Assembly (NCBI RefSeq): GCF_030408795.1
Contig: NZ_CP047211.1
Span: forward strand, 1-64,000
DNA: 64,000 nucleotides
From: Corynebacterium hansenii
GTDB lineage: Bacteria; Actinomycetota; Actinomycetes; Mycobacteriales; Mycobacteriaceae
Direction: 5' to 3'
Positions 42,140 through 50,529 of the stretch are shown piece by piece (the first letter of the stretch is position 1; each line of letters starts with the position of its first letter). Made by a program: the position numbers and the translations under genes. Below the pieces are notes generated by a model. That model searched no databases and had not been told where the DNA came from. It saw only the letters and a program-made list of their open reading frames with translations.

Positions 42140-42484
42140 ATGGCCAGCGGCGACTCCGCCAAGAACGGGAAGAGCGGCAAGAGCGGCAAGAGCGGCTCGG
42201 GCCGCGGGAACTCAGGCGGCAAGGGCGACCCGGGCCCGTCCGTGAAGGACCCCGAGGTGTACGAGGCGCTGCGCGATGACGGCGCGAGCAAGGAGAAGGC
42301 CGCGCGCATCGCCAACGCCGCGGCGAACACCTCCCGCAAGAAGGTCGGCCGCAAGGGCGGCGAAGCCGGCTCCTACGAGGACTGGACCGTCGACGAACTG
42401 CGCGACCGGGCCCGCGAACTGGACGTCGATGGCCGGTCGTCGATGAACAAGGACGAGCTGATCGCGGCCCTGCGGGAGCACTGA
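42140..42484 (+). CDS. Small basic protein with Rho-N-like C terminus (DUF7218-like)
   Basis: This is a 114-residue protein. A Lys/Ser/Gly-rich N terminus with KSGKSGKSGSGRG is followed by the conserved DPEVYEALRDDGASKEKAARIANAAANTSRKKVGRKGG. It ends in a Rho-N/SAP-like helical motif, DWTVDELRDRARELDVDGRSSMNKDELIAALREH. Such proteins are widespread in Actinobacteria and may bind nucleic acid; this is inference. ATG 42140 is favoured over GTG 42131 because GAGAGGAA ends at 42130. Confidence 0.82.
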   Translation: MASGDSAKNGKSGKSGKSGSGRGNSGGKGDPGPSVKDPEVYEALRDDGASKEKAARIANAAANTSRKKVGRKGGEAGSYEDWTVDELRDRARELDVDGRSSMNKDELIAALREH

Positions 42485-42489
42485 GGGCC

Positions 42490-42559
42490 GCGTCCCGGTT
42501 CCCCGGTGCCGGAACAGTTGCCGGGCCCTGGCGCTCGCGGCCGTCACCGTCGCCAAGCG
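42490..42559. repeat. 70-nt direct repeat, left copy
   Basis: Shares CGGTTCCCCGGTGCCGGAAC and CGCGGCCGTCACCGTCGCC with 42794-42863. The two copies flank the palindromic repeat at 42652-42715. CGTCGCCAAGC (42548-42558) lies inside. Confidence 0.75.
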
Positions 42560-42651
42560 ACCGGCGCCGAACCGCCGCCCGCACACGCTGCACTCGCGGC
42601 GCCCGCCGCACTTGCCGCGCCCACCCATCCGTCTGGCGCAGCACGCACGCC

Positions 42652-42715
42652 AACCCACCCCGAATGCGCATACCCACCCGCTTTAACAGGTGGGTTGGCG
42701 CATTCGGGGTGGGTT
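42652..42715. repeat. Palindromic intergenic repeat, copy 2
   Basis: Outer arms ACCCACCCCGAATGCGCA / TGGCGCATTCGGGGTGGG and inner arms ACCCACC/GGTGGGT enclose the loop CGCTTTAACA. An isolated right arm, GATTCGGGGTGGGTTTGC, recurs at 42744-42761. Confidence 0.85.
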
Positions 42716-42793
42716 CGCAGAGGAGGGGACGGTGGTCGGGCGCGATTCGGGGTGGGTTTGCCATTGCGTACCGGCAGATCGCGATGGCCGAGC

Positions 42794-42863
42794 GCGTCGC
42801 GGTTCCCCGGTGCCGGAACATGTGCCGTCCCATGGCGCACGCGGCCGTCACCGTCGCCGAGCG
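42794..42863. repeat. 70-nt direct repeat, right copy
   Basis: About 85 percent identical by eye to 42490-42559 and in the same orientation. The interval 42560-42793 contains palindromic repeat copy 2 and no supported gene. Confidence 0.75.
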
Positions 42864-42921
42864 TCTCCGCTCCCGCGTAAGCCGTTCGCAACCTACCGGG
42901 ACAAGACAGCTACTCCTCGAG

Positions 42922-44859
42922 CTACTCCTCGAGCTGCTCTTCCGCGCGCTCGATGACCTCGTCCGGCGTGACCCCCTTGTCTTTCAGCGCGGCGAGGTCC
43001 TTCCGCTTGCCGCGCACGGCCCGCAGTTCATCGCCGAGACCCACCAGCCGCGTCGCATGCTTCACCGCATCGCCGACGGTCGGCTCGGTGAGCACATGCT
43101 CGGCCAGGCCCGCCTTACGGATGGCCCCCTGGACCGATCGGTTGGGGCGGGCGATGATCAGCGGCAGCATTTCCGCCTCGAGGTGGTCGATGATCGACGT
43201 CAGCGCCCCCGCGCCGGTGAAATCGACGTCGGCGATCGCCGCGGCGTCGAGGACGACCGCCGCGTAGGGCCCCTCGTCGCCATCGAGCTCCTCCTTGAGC
43301 TGGTCCACGACGAACTCGGAGTCGGCGTACCACAGCGACGCCTCCACCGACCACACCAGAACGCCCGGGACCTGCACCGTCGGGGTGCCGGCGTCGACGG
43401 GCACCCAATGGTTCGACTTCGGGATCATCCCCTTGCGGTGCGTCGGCGGGCGGGCCTCGCGCCGGGTCCGGTCGAGAAGCGTGACCAGCGCGGCGATGAG
43501 GACGCCCTGCACCACCCCGACGAACGCCACCAGCACCACGGTGGCCAGGCACACCGCGAATTCGATGCGGCTGAACCGGGCGATCCGCGACATCGACCGC
43601 ACCTTGATCAGCCGCGCCGCCACCGTGAGCAGCACCGCAGCCAGCGCCGCCGTCGGCAGCAGGGGAATGAGGCCCGCGCCCAGGAAACCGGCCGCCGCCA
43701 CGATCGCCGCGGCCACGAGCCCCGCGACCTGCGACTTCCCCTTCGCGGCGGTCACCACGGCCGTGCGGGGCGGGGAGGCGTTGACGGCGAACGAACCGAG
43801 CGCCCCGGCGATCGCCGACGCCACGCCGATGGTCCCGAGGTCGCGGTCCAGGGTCCGCCGCTCGCCGGGGAACGACGCCTCCGTCGCGCCGGTTTGGATG
43901 ACGATGAGAATCGAGATGACCAGCGCCGTCGGCAGCAGCGCCATCGCCGCCGACGGGGTCACCGACGCGAAGTCCAGGTTCGGCGGCGCCAGGTTCGGGC
44001 GCGGCACCGTGACCACGCCCCTGCCGCCCAAATCCGCCGCGGCGGAATAGGCCATGGCCGCGGCGATGCCGACCAGCGCGCCCGGCACCCGCGGGCCGAT
44101 CATCCGCGCCCCGAGGGTGAAGAACAGGACGAGGCCCGCCACCGACACCGTCAGCCAGTTGATCTCGCCGAGGCTGGTCAGCATTTCGACGACGCCGGAG
44201 ATGGCCCCGCCGCCGTGGCGCGGCAGACCCATCGCCACGGGCAGCTGGTCGACGATGATGTCCAGCCCGATCCCGGCCAGCAGGCCGATGGTCACCGGCC
44301 GGGACAGGAACTGGGTGATCCACCCGCCGCGGAACACCCCGACGATCAGCAGAATCGCGCCGACCAGCACCGACGTCAGCATGAGCGTCTCGGCGTGGAT
44401 GACCGGGTGCCCCGCCGGAGTGAGCTCGCCGACGGTGGCCGAGCCCGTGATGGCGCCGCCGGCCGCGGCCGCCGCGAGCATCGGGGCGATCGACGAATCC
44501 GCGCCGACCGACAGCGTGCGGTGCCCGCCGAGCAGCGCGAAGACCACGGACCCGACGATGAACGCCACCAGGCCGGCGATCGCGGGGGCGCCGACCAGCT
44601 GCGCGGTGCCCATCGACCCGGGCAGCGCAATCGCCGCCAGGGTCAGGCCCGCCATCGCGTCGCCGGGCAGGCTGCGCCGGGCGCCGACCAGCGCCGGCGG
44701 CACCAGACTCCGCAGTGACGGAGAACGCGGCACGAGACTGCGCGGCACCAGACGGCCCAGCCCCAGTCGGGGCGAGCCCGGACGCCGCGGCCGCGACGGT
44801 TCCCGGCCCGCGGCCGGTCGCCCGGCGCCGCCGCCCGTCTCGCTCCCGTCATTGCCCAT
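42922..44859 (-). CDS. SulP-family anion transporter with STAS domain
   Basis: This is a SulP/SLC26-type transporter, 645 residues. An Arg/Pro-rich N-terminal tail (1-about 65) is followed by the membrane domain with about 12-14 helices, including ALPGSMGTAQLVGAPAIAGLVAFIVGS and GVASAIAGALGSFAVNASPPRTA. A cytoplasmic C-terminal STAS domain follows (about 485-600, with VVLDAAAIADVDFTGAGAL). Substrates of the family include sulphate, bicarbonate and dicarboxylates; it cannot be assigned here. The family-typical first transmembrane motif is modified. The last 12 coding bases are duplicated just after the stop. Confidence 0.88.
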   Translation of the reverse strand: MGNDGSETGGGAGRPAAGREPSRPRRPGSPRLGLGRLVPRSLVPRSPSLRSLVPPALVGARRSLPGDAMAGLTLAAIALPGSMGTAQLVGAPAIAGLVAFIVGSVVFALLGGHRTLSVGADSSIAPMLAAAAAGGAITGSATVGELTPAGHPVIHAETLMLTSVLVGAILLIVGVFRGGWITQFLSRPVTIGLLAGIGLDIIVDQLPVAMGLPRHGGGAISGVVEMLTSLGEINWLTVSVAGLVLFFTLGARMIGPRVPGALVGIAAAMAYSAAADLGGRGVVTVPRPNLAPPNLDFASVTPSAAMALLPTALVISILIVIQTGATEASFPGERRTLDRDLGTIGVASAIAGALGSFAVNASPPRTAVVTAAKGKSQVAGLVAAAIVAAAGFLGAGLIPLLPTAALAAVLLTVAARLIKVRSMSRIARFSRIEFAVCLATVVLVAFVGVVQGVLIAALVTLLDRTRREARPPTHRKGMIPKSNHWVPVDAGTPTVQVPGVLVWSVEASLWYADSEFVVDQLKEELDGDEGPYAAVVLDAAAIADVDFTGAGALTSIIDHLEAEMLPLIIARPNRSVQGAIRKAGLAEHVLTEPTVGDAVKHATRLVGLGDELRAVRGKRKDLAALKDKGVTPDEVIERAEEQLEE

Positions 44860-44935
44860 GCCCCAATTAAACGTGGCGCCGCCGGAGGCCGGGGAAGCCG
44901 CTACCCTCGACGGCACGCCACCCGAAAGGAATCCC

Positions 44936-45739
44936 GTGACCCGGACCCGCACGCTGGGCGTCGTCATCCCATGCCTGAACGACGGCGAATTGCTGCGCCG
45001 CTGCCTCGCCGCCTTCGCGGCCCAATCGACACTTGCCGACGAAATCGTGGTGGTGGACAACGGCTCCACCGACGACTCCGCGGCCGTCGCCGCCGAGTTC
45101 GGCGCCCGGGTCGTCGACGAGCCCCGCCGCGGCATCACCTGGGCCACCCGCACCGGCTTCGACGCCTCGACCTGCGACGTCATGCTCCGCACGGACGCCG
45201 ATGTGGCTCCCGCGCCGGATTTCGTCGGCAAGCTGCATGCCGCGTGGGACGCCGCCGACGCCAACTCCGGGCCGGAGCACGGCCAGAGGGAGGTCGTCGG
45301 GGTGACGGGCTCGGGCCGGTTCGAACTCCCCGGCATCCGGGGGCGCTTGGCGACGGCCATGTACCTCGGGGCATACCGCGCATCCGTGGGTTCGGCCCTG
45401 GGGCATCAACCGTTCTTCGGGACGAATTACTCGATCCGCCGGTCGTGGTGGGAGGAGGTGCGCGGCGGCGTCGATTTCTCCGACGTCGAGGTCCACGAGG
45501 ACATGCACCTGTCCTTTGCCGTGCGCCCGCACGAGACGGTGTGGTTCCAGCGGGATCTGGTGCTGGACATGGACCCGCGGGCGCTCGTCGGCATGCGCCA
45601 GGTGGCCCGCCGGTTCCGGCGCGGCGCGCACACCATCCGGGTCAATTGGCGCGACCAGCACCCGCCCCGGCGCCTCGGCGAGCGCGGGCTGCTGCCCGGG
45701 TCGGCGGGCGCCGGGAAAAAGCCCGTTGTCCGGCGGTGA
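44936..45739 (+). CDS. Family 2 glycosyltransferase
   Basis: This is a 267-residue GT-A fold enzyme of family GT2. It has the nucleotide-binding start TLGVVIPCLNDGELLRRCL, the acidic EIVVVDNGSTDDS, the metal-binding Asp pair in MLRTDADVAPAPDF, and the acceptor-side VHEDMHLSF. GTG 44936 follows GAAAGGA at 44924-44930. No membrane helix is present. It is divergent from the SulP gene by 76 nt. The product glycan is unknown. GCTTGGCGACG occurs at 45345-45355. Confidence 0.88.
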   Translation: MTRTRTLGVVIPCLNDGELLRRCLAAFAAQSTLADEIVVVDNGSTDDSAAVAAEFGARVVDEPRRGITWATRTGFDASTCDVMLRTDADVAPAPDFVGKLHAAWDAADANSGPEHGQREVVGVTGSGRFELPGIRGRLATAMYLGAYRASVGSALGHQPFFGTNYSIRRSWWEEVRGGVDFSDVEVHEDMHLSFAVRPHETVWFQRDLVLDMDPRALVGMRQVARRFRRGAHTIRVNWRDQHPPRRLGERGLLPGSAGAGKKPVVRR

Positions 45740-45807
45740 TGACGGGCCTACCCTGGAAGTCGGAGGCGCATCAGCGTCTCCGCCCCAGAGCCGAGGAGGG
45801 ATCGGAC

Positions 45808-46128
45808 ATGGCCGTCGATTGGGTTGCGGACGTCAAGAAGTACGCACCGGATGCGGATGATGCCGTACTGGAGAACATGCTGAAGACCTACCGCCTGGTG
45901 CTGTCCCAGAGGGACTCCGCCGCCGTGGCCTTCAGCGACCCGGAGGAGCTGAAGACCGTCCGGGAGAGCTTCCTGAAGAAGAAGCTCGGCCTGACCGAAG
46001 ACGACGAGGCGCTCGACGCCGCGATCGCCGAGGTCGGGGAGAAGATGCGCGACGGCACCCGCAATGGCCGTCTCGCCGTTTACTACCTGTTGGCCGAGAA
46101 GTTCGGGAAGCTCGACGTCTTCCGCTGA
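45808..46128 (+). CDS. DUF2853 family protein
   Basis: This is a 106-residue acidic helical protein matching DUF2853: MAVDWVADVKKYAPDADDAVLENM, then FLKKKLGLTEDDEALDAAI and the C-terminal AVYYLLAEKFGKLDVF. The function is unknown. GAGGAGG at 45793-45799 is the ribosome-binding site. It lies 68 nt after the glycosyltransferase gene and 219 nt before the carotenoid operon. Confidence 0.88.
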   Translation: MAVDWVADVKKYAPDADDAVLENMLKTYRLVLSQRDSAAVAFSDPEELKTVRESFLKKKLGLTEDDEALDAAIAEVGEKMRDGTRNGRLAVYYLLAEKFGKLDVFR

Positions 46129-46229
46129 CCGGTGGTTGCCGCGGCCCGGGGCGGCGGCCGGGCGCGATTGCCGCAACCGATGAATCGGACGGCGTTTTCG
46201 CCTTCGCCGCTCCCGCGCCGGGAAACACC

Positions 46230-46235
46230 TATAAG
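46230..46235 (+). promoter_or_regulatory. Possible -10 of the carotenoid operon
   Basis: TATAAG lies about 110 nt upstream of crtB in a gene-free gap. No convincing -35 is visible. Confidence 0.35.
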
Positions 46236-46347
46236 CTCCGTTTGGTAGGGACGCAAATGTCGCCGGCCCCGGGTCCGCCCGCGGTCGGCCAACGGTCGTC
46301 GCGGCCGGCGGCCGTCGCCGGTCCTATCGAAGGGAGCTTGGTTCGCC

Positions 46348-47277
46348 ATGGCCGCCGAGGATGAGCGCCGGGACGTCGCAAAGCGGTTCACCCCGCGCTA
46401 CGACCGCATGGCGCGCAAGGCGAGCTCGACGGTGATCGGCACGTATTCCACCTCGTTTTCGCTGGCCACGCGCCTGTTGGGGAAGCGCGAGCGTCAGGAC
46501 ATACGGAACCTGTACGCGATGGTGCGCATCGCCGACGAGATCGTGGACGGCACCGCCGCGGAAGCGGGCTGTTCCGACGACGAGATCCGCGTGCTTCTCG
46601 ACGAATACGAGGAGCAGGTGCTGCGCGCGCCCTCGATTGCCTTCCACTCCGATCCCGTGCTGCACGCCTACGCGGGCACGGTGCGGCGCTGCGGGATCGA
46701 GGAAGACCACGTGCGGGCGTTCTTCCGGTCGATGCGCCGCGACCTGACCGAAACGACCTACGACCCCGACGCCCTGGACGAGTACGTATACGGGTCGGCC
46801 GAGGTCATCGGCCTGATGTGCCTGTCCATCTTCCTCGCCGGCCACCCAGCCGGCGCCGCCGACCGAGCCACCATGACGTCCGGGGCGCGGAGCCTGGGCG
46901 CGGCGTTCCAGAAGATCAACTTCCTCCGCGACCTGGCCGAGGACACCGGGCAGCTCGGGCGGACGTACTTCGACGAGCTGGACGGCCGGACGCTGACCGA
47001 GCCGATCAAGGGGAAGCTGCTCGACGACATCGACGCCGACCTCGCCGACGCGCGCGTGTCCATCCCCCTGCTGCCCGGCGCCGCCCGCGCGGGGGTGCTC
47101 GCGGCGACGGACCTGTTCGCCGAGTTGTCCCGGCGCCTGCGCGCGACGCCGGCGGAGCTGATCGCGACCTCCCGGATCCGCGTGCCCGGCCCGAAGAAGA
47201 CCGCCATCGCGGGCCGCGCCGTCGTCGCCGCCGCCCGGATGGGGCGTACGGGACGCGGGAGGCGGGCCCTCCCATGA
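46348..47277 (+). CDS. crtB: Phytoene synthase
   Basis: CrtB condenses two geranylgeranyl diphosphates to phytoene. The 309-residue product has both Asp-rich motifs of the squalene/phytoene synthase family: RIADEIVDGTAAE, and FLRDLAEDTGQLGRTYFDE (here DLAED). YGSAEVIGLMCLSIF lies between them. Its TGA overlaps the next ATG. The first codons contain a minus-oriented GCTTTGCGACG (46374-46384). Confidence 0.94.
   Translation: MAAEDERRDVAKRFTPRYDRMARKASSTVIGTYSTSFSLATRLLGKRERQDIRNLYAMVRIADEIVDGTAAEAGCSDDEIRVLLDEYEEQVLRAPSIAFHSDPVLHAYAGTVRRCGIEEDHVRAFFRSMRRDLTETTYDPDALDEYVYGSAEVIGLMCLSIFLAGHPAGAADRATMTSGARSLGAAFQKINFLRDLAEDTGQLGRTYFDELDGRTLTEPIKGKLLDDIDADLADARVSIPLLPGAARAGVLAATDLFAELSRRLRATPAELIATSRIRVPGPKKTAIAGRAVVAAARMGRTGRGRRALP
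46374..46384 (-). repeat. GCTTTGCGACG copy 7 (minus orientation)
   Basis: Exact 11-mer on the minus strand inside crtB, read there as GTC GCA AAG. Confidence 0.85.
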
Positions 47278-47627
47278 TCCCCGCCGCCGTGGAACCCTTC
47301 GTCTACCTGGTCATTTTGCTGACCACCCTGGTGTGCATGGTGCTGTGCGACTTTCGCTGGCGGCTGGTGTTCTTCCACGATGCGCGGCGGGCGTGGGCGG
47401 TCAGCGCGCTGATGCTGGCGCTGTTTCTGGCGTGGGATGCGCTGGGGATCGTCACCGGCGTGTTCTTCCGGGGTGGCTCGCCGTTCATGACGGGCATCGA
47501 GCTGGCGCCCGAGATGCCGCTGGAGGAGCCGATTTTCCTGTTCTTCCTGACGTACCTGACCATGAACCTGACCTCCGGGGCGCGATTGCTGCTGGGGGCG
47601 CGGGGTCCGGAAGGAGCGGCGCCATGA
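47274..47627 (+). CDS. crtYe: C50 carotenoid epsilon-cyclase subunit CrtYe
   Basis: This is one half of the heterodimeric lycopene cyclase that forms epsilon rings of C50 carotenoids. The 117-residue membrane protein has about three helices and the family motifs DFRWRLVFFHDARR and MPLEEPIFLFFLTYLTMN (the acidic EEP motif). Both of its ends overlap neighbours by ATGA. Confidence 0.88.
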   Translation: MIPAAVEPFVYLVILLTTLVCMVLCDFRWRLVFFHDARRAWAVSALMLALFLAWDALGIVTGVFFRGGSPFMTGIELAPEMPLEEPIFLFFLTYLTMNLTSGARLLLGARGPEGAAP

Positions 47628-47980
47628 CGTACCTGCTGATCAGCGTGCCGTTCATCGTCCTGGCGCTGGCCCTGTGGCTGTGGCGCCGAGGCAGCGCGCC
47701 CCGACAGCTCGCCGTCACGGCGCTCGTGGTGGCGGTGCTGGTGGTGCTGACCACCGTCTTCGACAACTTCATGATCCTCGCCGGACTGGTCGGCTACGAC
47801 GAGGCGCAGATGAGCGGCCTGTACATCGGCGCGATGCCCGTGGAGGATCTGCTCTACGCCATCGTCGCGGGCATTGCGGTGCCGGCGCTCTGGACGGGGC
47901 ACCGCGGTGGCCCGGCCGCCGCGAGAGGCGGCGGCGCGAATGACGAAGGGCACGACGAAGGGAAGGTGGATCCGACGTGA
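47624..47980 (+). CDS. crtYf: C50 carotenoid epsilon-cyclase subunit CrtYf
   Basis: This is the second cyclase half, 118 residues with three hydrophobic helices and the PVEDLLYAIVAGIAVPALW motif that parallels the EEP motif of CrtYe. The polar tail is rich in Gly/Asp. It overlaps crtYe upstream and the elongase downstream by 4 nt each. Confidence 0.87.
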   Translation: MTYLLISVPFIVLALALWLWRRGSAPRQLAVTALVVAVLVVLTTVFDNFMILAGLVGYDEAQMSGLYIGAMPVEDLLYAIVAGIAVPALWTGHRGGPAAARGGGANDEGHDEGKVDPT

Positions 47981-48837
47981 GGACGATTCTGAGCGTGCTG
48001 GGGGCCTCGCGCCCGATCAGCTGGGTGAACACGGCGTTCCCGTTCGGCGCCGCGTATCTCGTCTCCGGCGGCGGGTTCGACGCGGTCTTCTGGCTGGGGG
48101 TGCTGTTCTTCCTCGTGCCGTACAACATCGCGATGTACGGCATCAACGACGTCTTCGACTACGAGTCCGACATCCGCAATCCCCGCAAGGGCGGGGTCGA
48201 GGGCGCGGTGCTGTCGAAGGATCTGCATTCGGCGCTGTTGTGGGCGTCGGCGATCACCGTCGTGCCCTTCGCCGTCTATCTGTATGCGGTGGGCACGTGG
48301 GCGTCGGCGGCGTGGCTGACGCTGTCGCTGTTCGCGGTGGTGGCGTATTCGGCGCCCCACCTGCGCTTCAAGGAGCGCCCGTTCCTGGATTCGGTGACGT
48401 CGTCGACGCACTTCGTCACTCCGGCGCTGGTCGGCGGGGCGATGGCGCCGGGATCGCCGCCGGCGGGTTTCTGGGTCGCCGTCGCGTCTTTCTTCCTCTG
48501 GGGCGTCGCCAGCCACGCCCTCGGTGCGGTGCAGGACGTCCGCGCCGACCGGGAGGGCGGGCTGGACTCCATCGCGACGGTGCTGGGTGCGCGCGCCACG
48601 GTCCGCTTTTCGACGATCACGTACGCCGTCGCCGCCGCCCTCCTCCTGCTGTTGCCGTCGCCGGGTTGGGTGGTCGCGCTCGCCGCGATCACGTATGCCG
48701 TCAATGCCGGGCGCTTCTGGACGATCACCGACGACCGTTGCGAGGACGCCCACCGCGGTTGGACCGTGTTCCTGTGGCTGAACTTCCTGGTCGGGGCCGT
48801 GGTCACCATCACCATGCTGTGGGTGTGGGTGCGGTAG
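47977..48837 (+). CDS. crtEb: Lycopene elongase (UbiA-type prenyltransferase)
   Basis: CrtEb adds C5 units to lycopene, leading to C50 pigments such as decaprenoxanthin. The 286-residue polytopic protein has the two Asp-rich UbiA motifs NDVFDYESDIRNPRKGG and QDVRADREGGLDS, with about eight helices. GTG 47977 overlaps the crtYf stop. It is the last gene of the operon. Confidence 0.92.
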   Translation: MRTILSVLGASRPISWVNTAFPFGAAYLVSGGGFDAVFWLGVLFFLVPYNIAMYGINDVFDYESDIRNPRKGGVEGAVLSKDLHSALLWASAITVVPFAVYLYAVGTWASAAWLTLSLFAVVAYSAPHLRFKERPFLDSVTSSTHFVTPALVGGAMAPGSPPAGFWVAVASFFLWGVASHALGAVQDVRADREGGLDSIATVLGARATVRFSTITYAVAAALLLLLPSPGWVVALAAITYAVNAGRFWTITDDRCEDAHRGWTVFLWLNFLVGAVVTITMLWVWVR

Positions 48838-48863
48838 CCCCACCGGTCCGCTGACGCCGGACC

Positions 48864-49394
48864 TCAGTCGACCTCGCCGCGCAGCCACTCCGCCAGCACC
48901 AGGGCGTGGTTGTGGTCGCGGTCCTTCGCCGCGTAGACCAGGATCAGCGGCTTTGCGACGGTCGCCGCACCGGCCGCGCGGATCAGTTCCGCCAGTTCGG
49001 CCGCCTCGGAATCGGCGCCATCTGCCGCGACATCGTTCCCGCTTCCGCTCCCGGCCCCTTCATCTCCGCTGCCCCGACGTGATTCGGGGATCCGCTTGGC
49101 GCGCTCGTCGAGCTCATGGCGGTAGCGGTCGGCGAATCCTCCGAACTTGTCCGGGTCGTGGCCGAACCATTTCCGCAAGTCGGGGGAGGGGGCGACGTCC
49201 TTGAACCAATCATCGAGGTCGACGTCGTCCTTGGCCACTCCCCGCGGCCAGAGCCGGTCGACGAGCACGGTGCGCCCGCCGCCCGCGCCGTCGGCGCCGG
49301 ACCGAAGATCGTGGATTTTGGCCGTGCGGATCGACCCGCCGCCGGCGTCCCCCGATGCTTCGCCCGCCGACGTTTCTCGCGTTGAATCGCCCAT
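48864..49394 (-). CDS. DUF488 family protein
   Basis: This is a 176-residue member of the DUF488 family. The conserved core is VLVDRLWPRGVAKDDVDLDDWFKDVAPSPDLRKWFGHDP, then RYRHEL and the C-terminal LILVYAAKDRDHNHALVLAEWL. A poly-Gly/Ser/Asp insertion of about 25 residues (near 115-140) splits the domain. The function is unknown. GCTTTGCGACG is at 48950-48960. Confidence 0.88.
   Translation of the reverse strand: MGDSTRETSAGEASGDAGGGSIRTAKIHDLRSGADGAGGGRTVLVDRLWPRGVAKDDVDLDDWFKDVAPSPDLRKWFGHDPDKFGGFADRYRHELDERAKRIPESRRGSGDEGAGSGSGNDVAADGADSEAAELAELIRAAGAATVAKPLILVYAAKDRDHNHALVLAEWLRGEVD
48950..48960 (+). repeat. GCTTTGCGACG copy 8
   Basis: Exact 11-mer inside the DUF488 gene, read there as GTC GCA AAG. 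Confidence 0.85.
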
Positions 49395-49605
49395 GGCCCG
49401 ACCCTACGCGCGTGCGAGCCGAACGCCGTTCGGTTCGCCGAAGGGGCAGCGCCACACCGTTAACGGAGGTGAGCGGGGCTTCGGCTCTCCCGCCCATCTC
49501 CGCTCGGTGTTACCATTTCGTAGGCAAATGCAGGGCCGGAGTGATGGAATCGCGCCGCCGTCGGCGAAGGCGGTGCGCGCCCCCGGCAGTGAATGGAGGA
49601 ACGCC

Positions 49606-49941
49606 ATGCAGTATCTCCTGAGCGTCCACGGGCGCCGTGACATCAACCCCTACGACTCGGACGAGGACATGCACGCCGCGTTCGAACGCGTCGGCGTGTT
49701 CAACCAGTCCCTCCAGGACCGTGGCCATTGGGTGCTCGCCGGCGGGCTGGTCCCGCCGGAGGCGGCGAAGACCGTGCTTCCCGACGGGTCGGTCGTCGAC
49801 GGCCCGTACCTCGACGCCGACACGTTCCCGAGCGGCTTCTGGATCATCGAGGCAGACGGCGACGACATCGCCCTCGACCTGGCCTCCGAGGCCGCCGAGG
49901 CCTGCGCCAACACCGTGGAGATCCGCGCGCTGGCGGAGTAG
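49606..49941 (+). CDS. YciI/DGPF-domain protein
   Basis: This is a 111-residue YciI-like protein of the DGPF family. It starts MQYLLSVHG and has HWVLAGGLVPPEAAKTV, VVDGPYLDADTFPSGFWIIEADG (the DGP signature) and a C-terminal helix ending in VEIRALAE. Related proteins often accompany ECF sigma factors; none is adjacent here. TGGAGGAA at 49593-49600 supports the ATG. Confidence 0.88.
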   Translation: MQYLLSVHGRRDINPYDSDEDMHAAFERVGVFNQSLQDRGHWVLAGGLVPPEAAKTVLPDGSVVDGPYLDADTFPSGFWIIEADGDDIALDLASEAAEACANTVEIRALAE

Positions 49942-49992
49942 CCCGATAACCGGTTGCGGCGCGCGCCGCCGGATGGGACCTACCGTGGGGGC

Positions 49993-50529
49993 ATGACCCC
50001 GGAATTCATCGTGGAACTGCGCCGGCACCTCGGCCATGCGGAACTGTGGCTGATCGGCGTGACGGTCATCGTCGTGCGCGGCGACGACGGCGCCGAGGAG
50101 GTGCTGCTGGTCCGGCGCGCCGACGACGGCCGGTGGACGCCGGTGACCGGCATCGTCGACCCCGGCGAGGAACCCGACGTCGCCGGCGTGCGCGAGGTCC
50201 TGGAGGAAACGGCGCTGCACGTCGAGCTGGAATCGCTGCTGGCCGTGCAGGCCACCCGCGCCATCGAGTACCCCAACGGCGACCGGGCGCGGTACCTGGA
50301 CCATGCCTTCGTCGCCCGGGTGGCCGGTGACGGGGGCAGTGGCGAGGCCGGACAAGATGCCCGGCCACACCCCGCCGACGGCGAGAACACCGCCGCCGAA
50401 TGGGTGCCGCTGTCGCAGGTGCCGTCCATGGGGCCCCGCTTCGACCGCACCGTCGAGCTGGCCATCCGCGCCCGCCGCGGCGAATCCGACGGTGCGGTTC
50501 TCTTCGGCGAGGAGGAACGCCCCCGATGA
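49993..50529 (+). CDS. Nudix hydrolase
   Basis: This 178-residue protein hydrolyses a nucleoside diphosphate linked to another moiety; the substrate is unknown. The Nudix box is GIVDPGEEPDVAGVREVLEETAL (G-x5-E-x7-REVxEE). ATG 49993 is preferred over an upstream in-frame start because the preceding residues look like translated intergenic DNA. Its stop overlaps the mug start by ATGA. Confidence 0.9.
   Translation: MTPEFIVELRRHLGHAELWLIGVTVIVVRGDDGAEEVLLVRRADDGRWTPVTGIVDPGEEPDVAGVREVLEETALHVELESLLAVQATRAIEYPNGDRARYLDHAFVARVAGDGGSGEAGQDARPHPADGENTAAEWVPLSQVPSMGPRFDRTVELAIRARRGESDGAVLFGEEERPR

Noticed and set aside
44936..45739. Glycosyltransferase and DUF2853 as part of the carotenoid operon
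   Set aside because: A 219-nt gap with a possible promoter separates them from crtB, while the crt genes themselves overlap by 4 nt. Carotenoid glycosylation by this GT2 cannot be supported.
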